64,000 nt of DNA from an uncultured Pseudomonadales bacterium (GTDB lineage: Bacteria; Pseudomonadota; Gammaproteobacteria; Pseudomonadales; Pseudohongiellaceae), in assembly GCA_905478195.1 (NCBI GenBank), contig CAJQHM010000119.1:1-64000 (forward strand). The letters are read 5' to 3'. Shown here in pieces: positions 55,100-64,000 of the stretch. The position numbers and the translations under genes were made by a program. Numbering within the stretch: the first letter of the stretch is position 1; every line of letters begins with the position of its first letter. The notes beneath the pieces were generated by a model that was not told where the DNA came from, searched no databases, and saw only the letters and a list, made by a program, of their open reading frames with translations.

Positions 55100-56824
55100 C
55101 TAACTCGAATTTTTCGCAGCAAAGGCGGCATCAAGCTTCTTGGTTATATACCACTGTTGCAAAATACCCAATCCGCCATTGGTTAGCCAATACAGTACTA
55201 ACCCTGCTGGGAACCAGAGAAACAAGACTGTCATCATGACAGGCATCATTTTCATAACCTTGGCCTGCATGGGGTCAGCGGGTGTTGGGCTAAGCGTGGT
55301 TTGGAAATACATCGTCCCACCCATAAGCAGTGGCAAAATAAAGAATGGGTCACGAACAGATAGGTCAGTCAGCCATAACATGAAAGGCGCGTGACGCAAC
55401 TCTACGCTCTCCAGCAGCACCCAATACAGTGCGATGAATACCGGCATCTGCACTAGCATCGGTAGACAACCACCGAAGGGGTTTATCTTTTCTTTCTTGT
55501 AAAGCTCCATGGTCGCTTTCTGTAGCTTCATCTTGTCGTCGCCGTAACTCTCTTTAAGCTGCTGCATCTTAGGCATTAGTCGTCGCATACCGGCCATGGA
55601 CCGGTATTGAGTTTCTGACAATTTATAGAATGCGGACTTAACAACAATAGTAAGAAGTATGATCGAAATGCCGTAATTCCCAATAATGGAGTTGATTCGC
55701 GAGAGCAGCCAGTAGATAGGGCTGGCAATGAACCAAAGGAAACTATAGTCGATGGTCTTGTCGAGCCCGGGAGAGATGTCCCGCAGCACATACTGGTCTT
55801 TAGGGCCGGCGTAATACTGAATGGTGTGATTGCCGCTCTCACCTGCTGCTACGTCGAAGGCGCTGCTGGTGAATTCGCCATAGTATTGATTGCTAGAATT
55901 CTTTCTAGTTGTGAGTTGGGTGGTGGAATCAATAGCTGGTATCCAGGCAGTGATGAAATAGTGCTGGCTAAAAGCCATCCACCCGCCCGGTGTCTCCAGG
56001 GTTGAGCTACCGTTGTCATCGATGTCATCAAATTCAATTTCAATATAGGGGTCATCTGTTATCGTGGTTACGAACCCTAGATAGGTGCGACCGAAGCCAC
56101 CCGCGTCGCTTGGGTCGTCAAAGGCGTCGCGTTTAATTTGACCGAAGGCATTGGCCTGCCAAGTTTCAGTAGTAGTATTATTAATGATAAAACTGACGTC
56201 GATAAGATAGCTCTCGCGACTAAAGCTATAGCGCTTTGTAACCCCAACACCGTCGCTAGTGACCAAGCTTAGGTCCACATCCAGACTATCTGCAGACTCA
56301 CTCATAGTGTAGCTAGTCGAGTTGGTCCTATAGGTTGCCCTGCCATTACTGTCGACACCGTTCCGCCCTATTAGGCCACTCTGCGCCACATATTCTCTAC
56401 CTGGCTGGTTGTCTAAAAGTACAAAGGGGTCATCTGCCACATCTATTTGTTTGAGATACAGTGGTAGTGCAAGGTAGACAATATCTCCACCGACCGGGTT
56501 GATGCGAATATCAAAGGTGTCTGTGCGAACACTGATTAAGTCGGCAGGGTTAGCAGTATTGGCCGATGCAGACGCGGTTACAGGCGCGACTGTAGGAGTA
56601 TCGCTTTGGCTGCTAGTTGGGGCAGAAGGGGTGTTTGTCGGTATATCACTCGGTAAATCATTTACAGCCGTTGCATCAGATTGTCCGTTAGGAATCTGTG
56701 GAATTTCAGCGCGGGCTACGCTGCCGTCATCAATAATTGGAGGATAGTCTTCCTGCCAGGACAACAGCATTAAGTAGGTGACGATGGCCAGGGCCGTGTA
56801 GAGGGCGAATTTAGTTAAATCCAT
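55100..56824 (-). CDS. yidC: Membrane protein insertase YidC
   Basis: 574 residues. One N-terminal helix, a large periplasmic beta domain (about 60-350, with a low-complexity Thr/Ser/Pro linker near 45-90) and five core helices at the end. The core includes YRSMAGMRRLMPKMQQLKES and NPFGGCLPMLVQMPVFIALY. Essential for inserting ATP synthase c and other membrane proteins; neighbour order is standard. Confidence 0.96.
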   Translation of the reverse strand: MDLTKFALYTALAIVTYLMLLSWQEDYPPIIDDGSVARAEIPQIPNGQSDATAVNDLPSDIPTNTPSAPTSSQSDTPTVAPVTASASANTANPADLISVRTDTFDIRINPVGGDIVYLALPLYLKQIDVADDPFVLLDNQPGREYVAQSGLIGRNGVDSNGRATYRTNSTSYTMSESADSLDVDLSLVTSDGVGVTKRYSFSRESYLIDVSFIINNTTTETWQANAFGQIKRDAFDDPSDAGGFGRTYLGFVTTITDDPYIEIEFDDIDDNGSSTLETPGGWMAFSQHYFITAWIPAIDSTTQLTTRKNSSNQYYGEFTSSAFDVAAGESGNHTIQYYAGPKDQYVLRDISPGLDKTIDYSFLWFIASPIYWLLSRINSIIGNYGISIILLTIVVKSAFYKLSETQYRSMAGMRRLMPKMQQLKESYGDDKMKLQKATMELYKKEKINPFGGCLPMLVQMPVFIALYWVLLESVELRHAPFMLWLTDLSVRDPFFILPLLMGGTMYFQTTLSPTPADPMQAKVMKMMPVMMTVLFLWFPAGLVLYWLTNGGLGILQQWYITKKLDAAFAAKNSS

Positions 56825-56843
56825 AGTGTCCTACTTGCTCAGT

Positions 56844-57080
56844 TCACTGACCCTTAGGGTCCGAACTATCGGGAACGGGGTCAAAGCCCCCTTCGTGAAA
56901 AGGGTGACAGCTGCAGATGCGGCGAATCCCAAGCCAGGATCCTCGCATTGAGCCGTGAATTTGTATTGCTTCTTTAGTGTATTGAGAACAGGTGGGATGA
57001 AAGCGACACTGATTGCCGATGAGCAAACTCAAACTAGACTGGTAAGCGTTGATAAGTCGAATAAGTAGATTGTCCAACAT
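56844..57080 (-). CDS. yidD: Membrane protein insertion efficiency factor YidD
   Basis: 78 residues. Short Cys-rich protein: LIGNQCRFHPTCSQYTKEAI is the hallmark, with a further ICSCHPFHEGGFDPVP. Between rnpA and yidC as in most proteobacteria; assists YidC. 8 bases after rnpA. Confidence 0.94.
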   Translation of the reverse strand: MLDNLLIRLINAYQSSLSLLIGNQCRFHPTCSQYTKEAIQIHGSMRGSWLGIRRICSCHPFHEGGFDPVPDSSDPKGQ

Positions 57081-57088
57081 GATTGCTT

Positions 57089-57475
57089 TTACCTGTCGTC
57101 CTGGTTTTTAGCTGCAGCCCTTTTCATCTTTGTGTGAAGATCCTGCCACAAAGACTCGATCGTATCTTTCAACTGACTATTGTCGAGTTTATCAGCATCT
57201 TTCCTAGCCAACACGACTAGATCCAGCGTGTCTAACAGTGCCCTGCTGTGGCGAAAGGTATCTCGTAGCTGGCGCTTGATACGGTTGCGTTGTACGGCAA
57301 GCGCTACGTTTTTCTTCGCTATAACCAAGCCTATTCTAGAGCCAGATCGATTATTAGTCCTGGCTAGCACCAGAAAGTGGCGAGAGGAGACTTTGAACTG
57401 CGCATCACTGAAGACAGCTTTATAGTCTGCAGCGTTCAGCAGCCTCGAAGTTTTGGGAAAGCTGAACTCAGCCAC
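57089..57475 (-). CDS. rnpA: RNase P protein component
   Basis: 128 residues, basic. RNR motif AVQRNRIKRQLRDTFRHSR is clear. GTG start (57475). Matures tRNA 5' ends with M1 RNA, which is not in this window. 58 bases after rpmH; probably one transcript. Confidence 0.95.
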   Translation of the reverse strand: MAEFSFPKTSRLLNAADYKAVFSDAQFKVSSRHFLVLARTNNRSGSRIGLVIAKKNVALAVQRNRIKRQLRDTFRHSRALLDTLDLVVLARKDADKLDNSQLKDTIESLWQDLHTKMKRAAAKNQDDR

Positions 57476-57533
57476 GTTTTATTCTCTCTTCTCATCAGAC
57501 TAGTCAATCATCGAACAGCAGAGAAAACAGAAC

Positions 57534-57668
57534 TTATGCTGAGAGCTTGGCACGTCCTCTAGAACGGCGTCTCTTAATTACAAGACGGCCGCCTTTGGTT
57601 GCCATTCGAGCTCTAAAACCGTGGGTTCGAGCTCTTTTTAATACGCTGGGCTGGAATGTTCTTTTCAT
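57534..57668 (-). CDS. rpmH: Ribosomal protein bL34
   Basis: 44 residues, too short for automatic ORF lists. It reads [20 protein letters not shown], continues [20 protein letters not shown] and ends KLSA. ATG at 57668. It is the first gene of the rpmH-rnpA-yidD-yidC run. Confidence 0.97.
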   Translation of the reverse strand: MKRTFQPSVLKRARTHGFRARMATKGGRLVIKRRRSRGRAKLSA

Positions 57669-57729
57669 ATCAATTCATCCGATTCTTCAATCACAAACCG
57701 AACGAAGCGGTTCGAAAATAGGGTCACGA

Positions 57730-57758
57730 ATTCTAGAGGGTTTAGTGCCAACATGCAA
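57730..57758 (-). promoter_or_regulatory. Sigma-70 promoter of rpmH-rnpA
   Basis: Minus strand TTGCAT-N17-TAGAAT, about 60 bases upstream of rpmH. A DnaA-like box (TTATACACC, 57767-57775 minus) lies just upstream of its -35 box, which could link rpmH expression to DnaA. Confidence 0.65.
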
Positions 57759-57840
57759 CGGAATAAGGTGTATAAGTAGGACAATTCATCTAGGGTAAAT
57801 AGACGCTTAGGGTAAAGGCTGGGCCATTGGAAATTGAGTA

Positions 57841-58093
57841 CAATCTAATCCAGAATTTAATCACAAGTTATCCACAGCTTTGTTATCAACAGGTTTCGAA
57901 TATTGCTGTGAGCAGAAGTAGTTTTTTACTCGGAAAATAACAGTAAAAATCTTTTAACCTGTTGATAAATAAGAAAATAAAATACAATGAAAAAACCTTA
58001 TTTTTGCCTGCTTGCCAGTGGATAACTCTTGCCTGAGCTTATAGAATTGCCGCCTGTTTTAGTAAAAATAATAAATAATGCGGGCAAGAAAAC
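57841..58093. other. Chromosomal replication origin oriC
   Basis: Gap between rpmH and dnaA, the origin position in pseudomonads. DnaA boxes: TTATCCACA at 57868-57876 (perfect), TTATCAACA at 57883-57891, TTATCAACA on minus at 57960-57968, TTATCCACT on minus at 58017-58025. An AT-rich stretch (57967-58010) fits the unwinding element. With the box at 57767-57775 this makes five in about 260 bases. Orientation of transcription also diverges here. Confidence 0.82.
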
Positions 58094-59539
58094 GTGGCTG
58101 TAATAATCTGGCAAGAATGTATCGACTGCTTGAGAGCAGAACTACCCTCCCAACAATTTAATACTTGGATAAGACCTCTTCACGTGGAGCTGGATTCATC
58201 GGTTTTGCGTATTTTGGCTCCAAATAGATTTATTCTGGATTGGGTAAAAGGAAAGTTTCTGCCCCGAATTGAAGAAATTGTAGCCGATTCCAATGATGCC
58301 GCGCTGGAGATTCGCCTAGAGGTATTCAGTGGTGATCCAGCGGAGCGCGTCGCGGCAGGGCAGGCCGCCGTCAAAGATAACCTAGCAAGAGCGGTTCAAG
58401 CACAGGCTTCGAACACGCAAGCTCAGCCCAGCCCAAAACCACCAATCCAATTCAAGACGAGTTCGGCAGAAGCAGAAAGGCGCAAGGTCGACATCGTCAT
58501 CGAAGGAAAATTAAGACATCGAGGCGCACTGAACGTCGAAAATACTTTCGATAATTTCGTTGAAGGGAAGTCAAACCAGCTCGCTAGAGCCGCAGCGATG
58601 CAGGTCGCGGAAAACCCTGGCTATGCCTATAACCCGCTCTTTATATATGGTGGTGTAGGGTTAGGTAAGACTCACTTAATGCATGCTATTGGAAACTATC
58701 TGGTTGCCAAAAAGCCGAATGCGAAAGTTGTCTACCTGCATTCTGAGACCTTTGTTGCCACCATGGTGACTGCGCTGCAACTAAACGCGATTAACGAATT
58801 TAAGCGATTCTATCGCTCTGTAGATGCTTTGCTTATCGACGATATTCAATTCTTTGCAGGAAAAGAGCGATCCCAGGAAGAGTTTTTTCATACATTCAAC
58901 GCCTTGCTAGAAGGCGGCCAGCAGATCATATTGACCTGCGATCGCTACCATAAAGAGATTAATGGGCTCGAGGAGCGTTTGAAATCTAGGTTTGGTTGGG
59001 GCCTTACTGTTGCCGTAGAACCGCCAGAACTGGAAACCAGAGCAGCGATTTTGATGAATAAGGCGGCGCTATGTAATGTTGAGCTGCCAAATGATGTAGC
59101 AATGTTTATAGCTCAGCGCTTGCGTTCCAATGTGCGCGAGCTTGAGGGTGCATTGAAACGAGTTATTGCACACTCAAACTTCACTGGTCAGAAAATTGAC
59201 CTCGACCTTATAAAGGAAGCGCTACGTGATCTTTTTGCCCTTCAGGATAAGTTAGTAACAATAGACAATATTCAGCGTTCCGTAGCCGAGTATTACAAGA
59301 TCAAAATGGCGGACATGCTATCGAAGCGGCGCAACAGGTCGGTGGCGAGACCTAGGCAAGTAGCAATGAGCCTTTCCAAAGAGCTAACTAATCACAGCTT
59401 ACCGGAAATTGGTGACGCCTTTGGCGGTAGGGACCATACCACTGTGATGCATGCCTGCAAACAAGTGAAAAAGCTGCGCCATAGCTCAATCGATATACAA
59501 GAAGACTATAATAACTTGCTCAGGTCGTTATCGAGCTAA
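58094..59539 (+). CDS. dnaA: Replication initiator DnaA
   Basis: 481 residues, GTG start. Domain I about 1-85, flexible domain II to about 145, AAA+ domain III with Walker [17 protein letters not shown] (about 191-206), Walker [13 protein letters not shown], and domain IV with the DnaA-box-reading [14 protein letters not shown]. Domain II is rather long and Gln/Ala-rich. Begins the dnaA-dnaN-recF-gyrB run. Confidence 0.98.
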   Translation: MAVIIWQECIDCLRAELPSQQFNTWIRPLHVELDSSVLRILAPNRFILDWVKGKFLPRIEEIVADSNDAALEIRLEVFSGDPAERVAAGQAAVKDNLARAVQAQASNTQAQPSPKPPIQFKTSSAEAERRKVDIVIEGKLRHRGALNVENTFDNFVEGKSNQLARAAAMQVAENPGYAYNPLFIYGGVGLGKTHLMHAIGNYLVAKKPNAKVVYLHSETFVATMVTALQLNAINEFKRFYRSVDALLIDDIQFFAGKERSQEEFFHTFNALLEGGQQIILTCDRYHKEINGLEERLKSRFGWGLTVAVEPPELETRAAILMNKAALCNVELPNDVAMFIAQRLRSNVRELEGALKRVIAHSNFTGQKIDLDLIKEALRDLFALQDKLVTIDNIQRSVAEYYKIKMADMLSKRRNRSVARPRQVAMSLSKELTNHSLPEIGDAFGGRDHTTVMHACKQVKKLRHSSIDIQEDYNNLLRSLSS

Positions 59540-59587
59540 ACGCTCCTTAGTGATGGTTTGAGTTTAGATAGAAAGGAAAGCAAAACG

Positions 59588-60691
59588 ATGCATTTTGTTA
59601 TTTCACGAGAAGCTTTTTTAAAGCCCTTGCAGTTAGTGAGTGGTGTGGTGGAGAGACGTCAGACTTTACCAGTACTTTCAAATGTCCTCTTAGTCTTAAG
59701 GGACACTGAATTATCACTAACAGGTACCGATCTTGAAGTGGAATTGGTCGGTCGTGTCACCGTAGACCAGGCACACAAGCCCGGTGAAATTACGGTTCCG
59801 GCGCGCAAGTTGTTGGATATCTGCAAATCGCTAAGTGATGGTGCAAATATCGAACTCACTCTGGTTGAGAATAAAGTAACAATTAAGTCCGGGCGCAGCA
59901 GGTTTACGCTTACTACCTTGCCGGCCACAGAGTTTCCGGCGGTTGATGAAGAGCCTGATACTTTTTCTATCACTATGTCGCAGAGCAAACTGCGAGAATT
60001 ACTGGACAGTACAAGTTTCGCAATGGCACAGCAGGACGTGCGCTACTATCTTAACGGCATGCTGTTTGAGGTTGCGCCGGACTACTTACGAGTTGTTGCT
60101 ACCGACGGCCATCGCCTGGCGATGGAAACCCTCAACATGAGCAACCCCATATCTGAATCACAGCAGCTAATTTTGCCACGCAAAGGCATTATGGAAATGT
60201 CGCGGCTATTAACAGACGATTCCGGTGATATATCGCTTACCTTCGGCCAGAACCATATCCGCGCCAGCGTGCCTGCATTCACCTTTACGTCGAAACTGGT
60301 AGATGGGAAGTTTCCAGATTATAACCGAGTGCTGCCGAAGGGTGGCAACAAGGTATTGATCGGAGACTGTCAGGAATTGAGGCAGGGCTTCTCCCGGGCA
60401 TCGATACTATCTAATGAGAAGTACCGTGGAGTGCGGGTTTTGCTTTCGAATGGTGAGCTTAAAATTCTAGCGAATAATCCCGAGCAGGAAGAGGCCGAAG
60501 AGATAGTATCAGTTGATTACGAGGGGGATTCTCTGGAGATTGGCTTCAATGTCAGTTATCTCATTGATGTTCTTTCTACCCTGAGTAGCAAGAAGGCGCG
60601 CATAACGCTTTCGGATGCAAACAGCAGTGCATTGCTGGAAGCGGAAGAAGGCAGTGATGCACTATATGTTGTTATGCCGATGCGTTTGTAA
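59588..60691 (+). CDS. dnaN: DNA polymerase III sliding clamp
   Basis: 367 residues from ATG 59588 (AAGGAA 10 bases upstream); the frame opens at a TTG 10 codons earlier without support. Begins MHFVISREAFLKPLQLVSGV and ends ALYVVMPMRL, the usual C-terminus. Three clamp domains by length. Confidence 0.97.
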   Translation: MHFVISREAFLKPLQLVSGVVERRQTLPVLSNVLLVLRDTELSLTGTDLEVELVGRVTVDQAHKPGEITVPARKLLDICKSLSDGANIELTLVENKVTIKSGRSRFTLTTLPATEFPAVDEEPDTFSITMSQSKLRELLDSTSFAMAQQDVRYYLNGMLFEVAPDYLRVVATDGHRLAMETLNMSNPISESQQLILPRKGIMEMSRLLTDDSGDISLTFGQNHIRASVPAFTFTSKLVDGKFPDYNRVLPKGGNKVLIGDCQELRQGFSRASILSNEKYRGVRVLLSNGELKILANNPEQEEAEEIVSVDYEGDSLEIGFNVSYLIDVLSTLSSKKARITLSDANSSALLEAEEGSDALYVVMPMRL

Positions 60692-60736
60692 CTAGCAGCT
60701 TCGGCCCGTGAAGGCATTAGCCCGAGCTTCCCTATT

Positions 60737-61819
60737 ATGAGCATCATCGAGAAGCTGAATGTTAGCGCGGTACGAAACTTAGAGTCTCTGGATATTGAGC
60801 CAGCCTCAACGATAAATGTGCTGCACGGAGAGAACGGCTCCGGCAAGACAAGCATTCTCGAATCTATTCACCTTTTAGCGACTGGTCGATCTTTCCGGAC
60901 TAGTAAGCTAGATCCACTGATTAATAGCGATCAAGAACAGGCCGTAGTTTTTGCCCGACTACGGGACGGTAAAGAGATTGGGCTCAGTAAGTCACGCCGT
61001 CAGAGTCACCAGCTCAGATTCCGTTCGGAGAAGCAGCGTAACTGGGAAAGTGTCGCTCGCGAATTACCTGTTCAGATCCTCGATTCTAACTCCTTCCTTT
61101 TACTTGAAGGAGGCCCCAGATCCAGAAGGCAATTCCTGGACTGGGGTGTGTTTCACGTGGAACATAGTTTCGTAGAAAACTGGCGGAGAACGAAGAAGTC
61201 TATAGCCAATAGGAACCTATTATTAAAACAGCGATCTCCAGACTTTCAACAGATCTCTGCTTGGGATTTTGAGCTGTGCCACGCAGCGAGAGAAGTGGAT
61301 CGTGCTCGAAGTGAATACTTACGATTGTTTTTGCCGCTTCTCATGAAACTCTACAAGGATATGCGGGGTGCTGAGGCTGAGACTTTAGAGATTGATTACG
61401 AGTGCGGCTGGGATAGAGGAAGAGAGCTTGAGCAAGTACTTCTTGATAACAGAGATGTTGATGCGCGGTATGGCGCAACCCAGAGCGGCCCCCATAGGGC
61501 AGACCTATCTGTTAGAATAGGAAAGAGTAAGGCCGTAGATATCCTATCGAGGGGCCAGCAGAAGATTCTAGTTAGTTGTATGAAGATCGCCCAGGGGTTG
61601 TTGCTGAGTAAGGCCTTGGACCGTGGTTGTATATTTCTGCTAGATGACCTTCCGTCTGAGCTAGACAAGGCTAATAGGGCCGCGGTGTTGGGACAGCTGA
61701 TCGGCCTGGGAGGCCAGGTATTTATTACCTGTGTAGAAATCGATGCCGTCTTAAATTGCCTTCCTGAAGCGCTTGAAGTGGCAACGTTCCACGTGGAACG
61801 TGGTACAATAACAGCTTGA
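60737..61819 (+). CDS. recF: Recombination mediator RecF
   Basis: 360 residues. SMC-like ATPase for gap repair. Walker A GENGSGKTSILESIHLLATG (about 34-53), signature LSRGQQKILVSCMK and Walker B FLLDDLPSELD. Two parS sites lie within its coding sequence (61149-61164 and 61784-61801). Confidence 0.96.
   Translation: MSIIEKLNVSAVRNLESLDIEPASTINVLHGENGSGKTSILESIHLLATGRSFRTSKLDPLINSDQEQAVVFARLRDGKEIGLSKSRRQSHQLRFRSEKQRNWESVARELPVQILDSNSFLLLEGGPRSRRQFLDWGVFHVEHSFVENWRRTKKSIANRNLLLKQRSPDFQQISAWDFELCHAAREVDRARSEYLRLFLPLLMKLYKDMRGAEAETLEIDYECGWDRGRELEQVLLDNRDVDARYGATQSGPHRADLSVRIGKSKAVDILSRGQQKILVSCMKIAQGLLLSKALDRGCIFLLDDLPSELDKANRAAVLGQLIGLGGQVFITCVEIDAVLNCLPEALEVATFHVERGTITA
61149..61164. promoter_or_regulatory. 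parS site 1
   Basis: TGTTTCACGTGGAACA inside recF, one mismatch from the widespread ParB target TGTTCCACGTGGAACA. Confidence 0.85.
61784..61801. promoter_or_regulatory. parS site 2
   Basis: ACGTTCCACGTGGAACGT, a perfect 18-base palindrome near the recF end. Its 12-base core TTCCACGTGGAA is identical to the parS consensus; outer bases differ. Confidence 0.85.
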
Positions 61820-61873
61820 TTTTTAGTGAAATTATCCGATATTAAGGGGAAGGCAGCCGATAGTGTCTGCTAA

Positions 61874-64000
<2,127 letters not shown>

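Noticed and set aside
58176-58191. Third parS site in dnaA
   Set aside because: The CACGTGGA core is present, but about six of sixteen positions differ from the consensus.

Overview
The window is chromosomal DNA of a gammaproteobacterium, most likely marine. The evidence is the gene order around the replication origin (glmS-glmU-atpCDGAHFEBI-parB-parA-rsmG-mnmG-mnmE-yidC-yidD-rnpA-rpmH-oriC-dnaA-dnaN-recF-gyrB), which is the pseudomonad/Cellvibrionales arrangement, together with PomAB-like stator genes and the FlgP/FlgT accessory flagellar proteins known from Vibrio-like polar flagella. The species cannot be named from the sequence. I see no tRNA, rRNA, IS element, prophage or CRISPR array.

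Layout. 1-38000 is a large flagellar island: fliC, fliS and a second FliS-like ORF; a voltage-gated K+ channel co-transcribed with a FleQ/FlrA-type sigma-54 activator that lacks an N-terminal domain; a ClC chloride transporter and a Sel1 protein; a stator locus with one motA/pomA and two motB/pomB genes; a lipoprotein and two small cysteine-bearing proteins; the long operon flgBCDEFGHIJKL-fliD; flgA, flgM and flgN; an operon flgP-flgT-lysM-fliK-like-flhB-like; and flhA-flhF*-flhG-fliA followed by two unknown genes. 38113-41366 is glmS and glmU (amino-sugar nucleotide synthesis). 41480-48608 is the F1Fo ATP synthase operon. 48737-57668 holds parAB and the mnmG/mnmE/yidC/rnpA/rpmH group. 57669-58093 is oriC, and dnaA-dnaN-recF-gyrB follows; gyrB runs off the window.

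How it fits together. Two sigma-54 (-24/-12) promoters precede the early flagellar operons (flgB and flhA). A repeated motif TAAT-N15/16-GTCGAT precedes fliC, fliS, flgM, flgA, flgP and one uncharacterised membrane coiled-coil gene; a weaker form lies upstream of motA. I read it as the local sigma-28 (FliA) promoter, and fliA and its anti-sigma factor flgM are both in the window. ParB made here should bind two parS palindromes found inside recF.

Main oddities. The protein at the flhF position keeps the FlhF ends but has lost the GTPase P-loop, and the neighbouring FlhG begins directly at its Walker A strand, without the N-terminal helix that activates FlhF in other bacteria. The stator locus has two consecutive MotB proteins with long acidic N-termini and a CxxC next to the membrane helix. 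The flgA leader contains a strong intrinsic terminator. FlgE and FlgK are both 978 residues, about twice the usual size. Two unknown genes sit between fliA and the next transcription unit.
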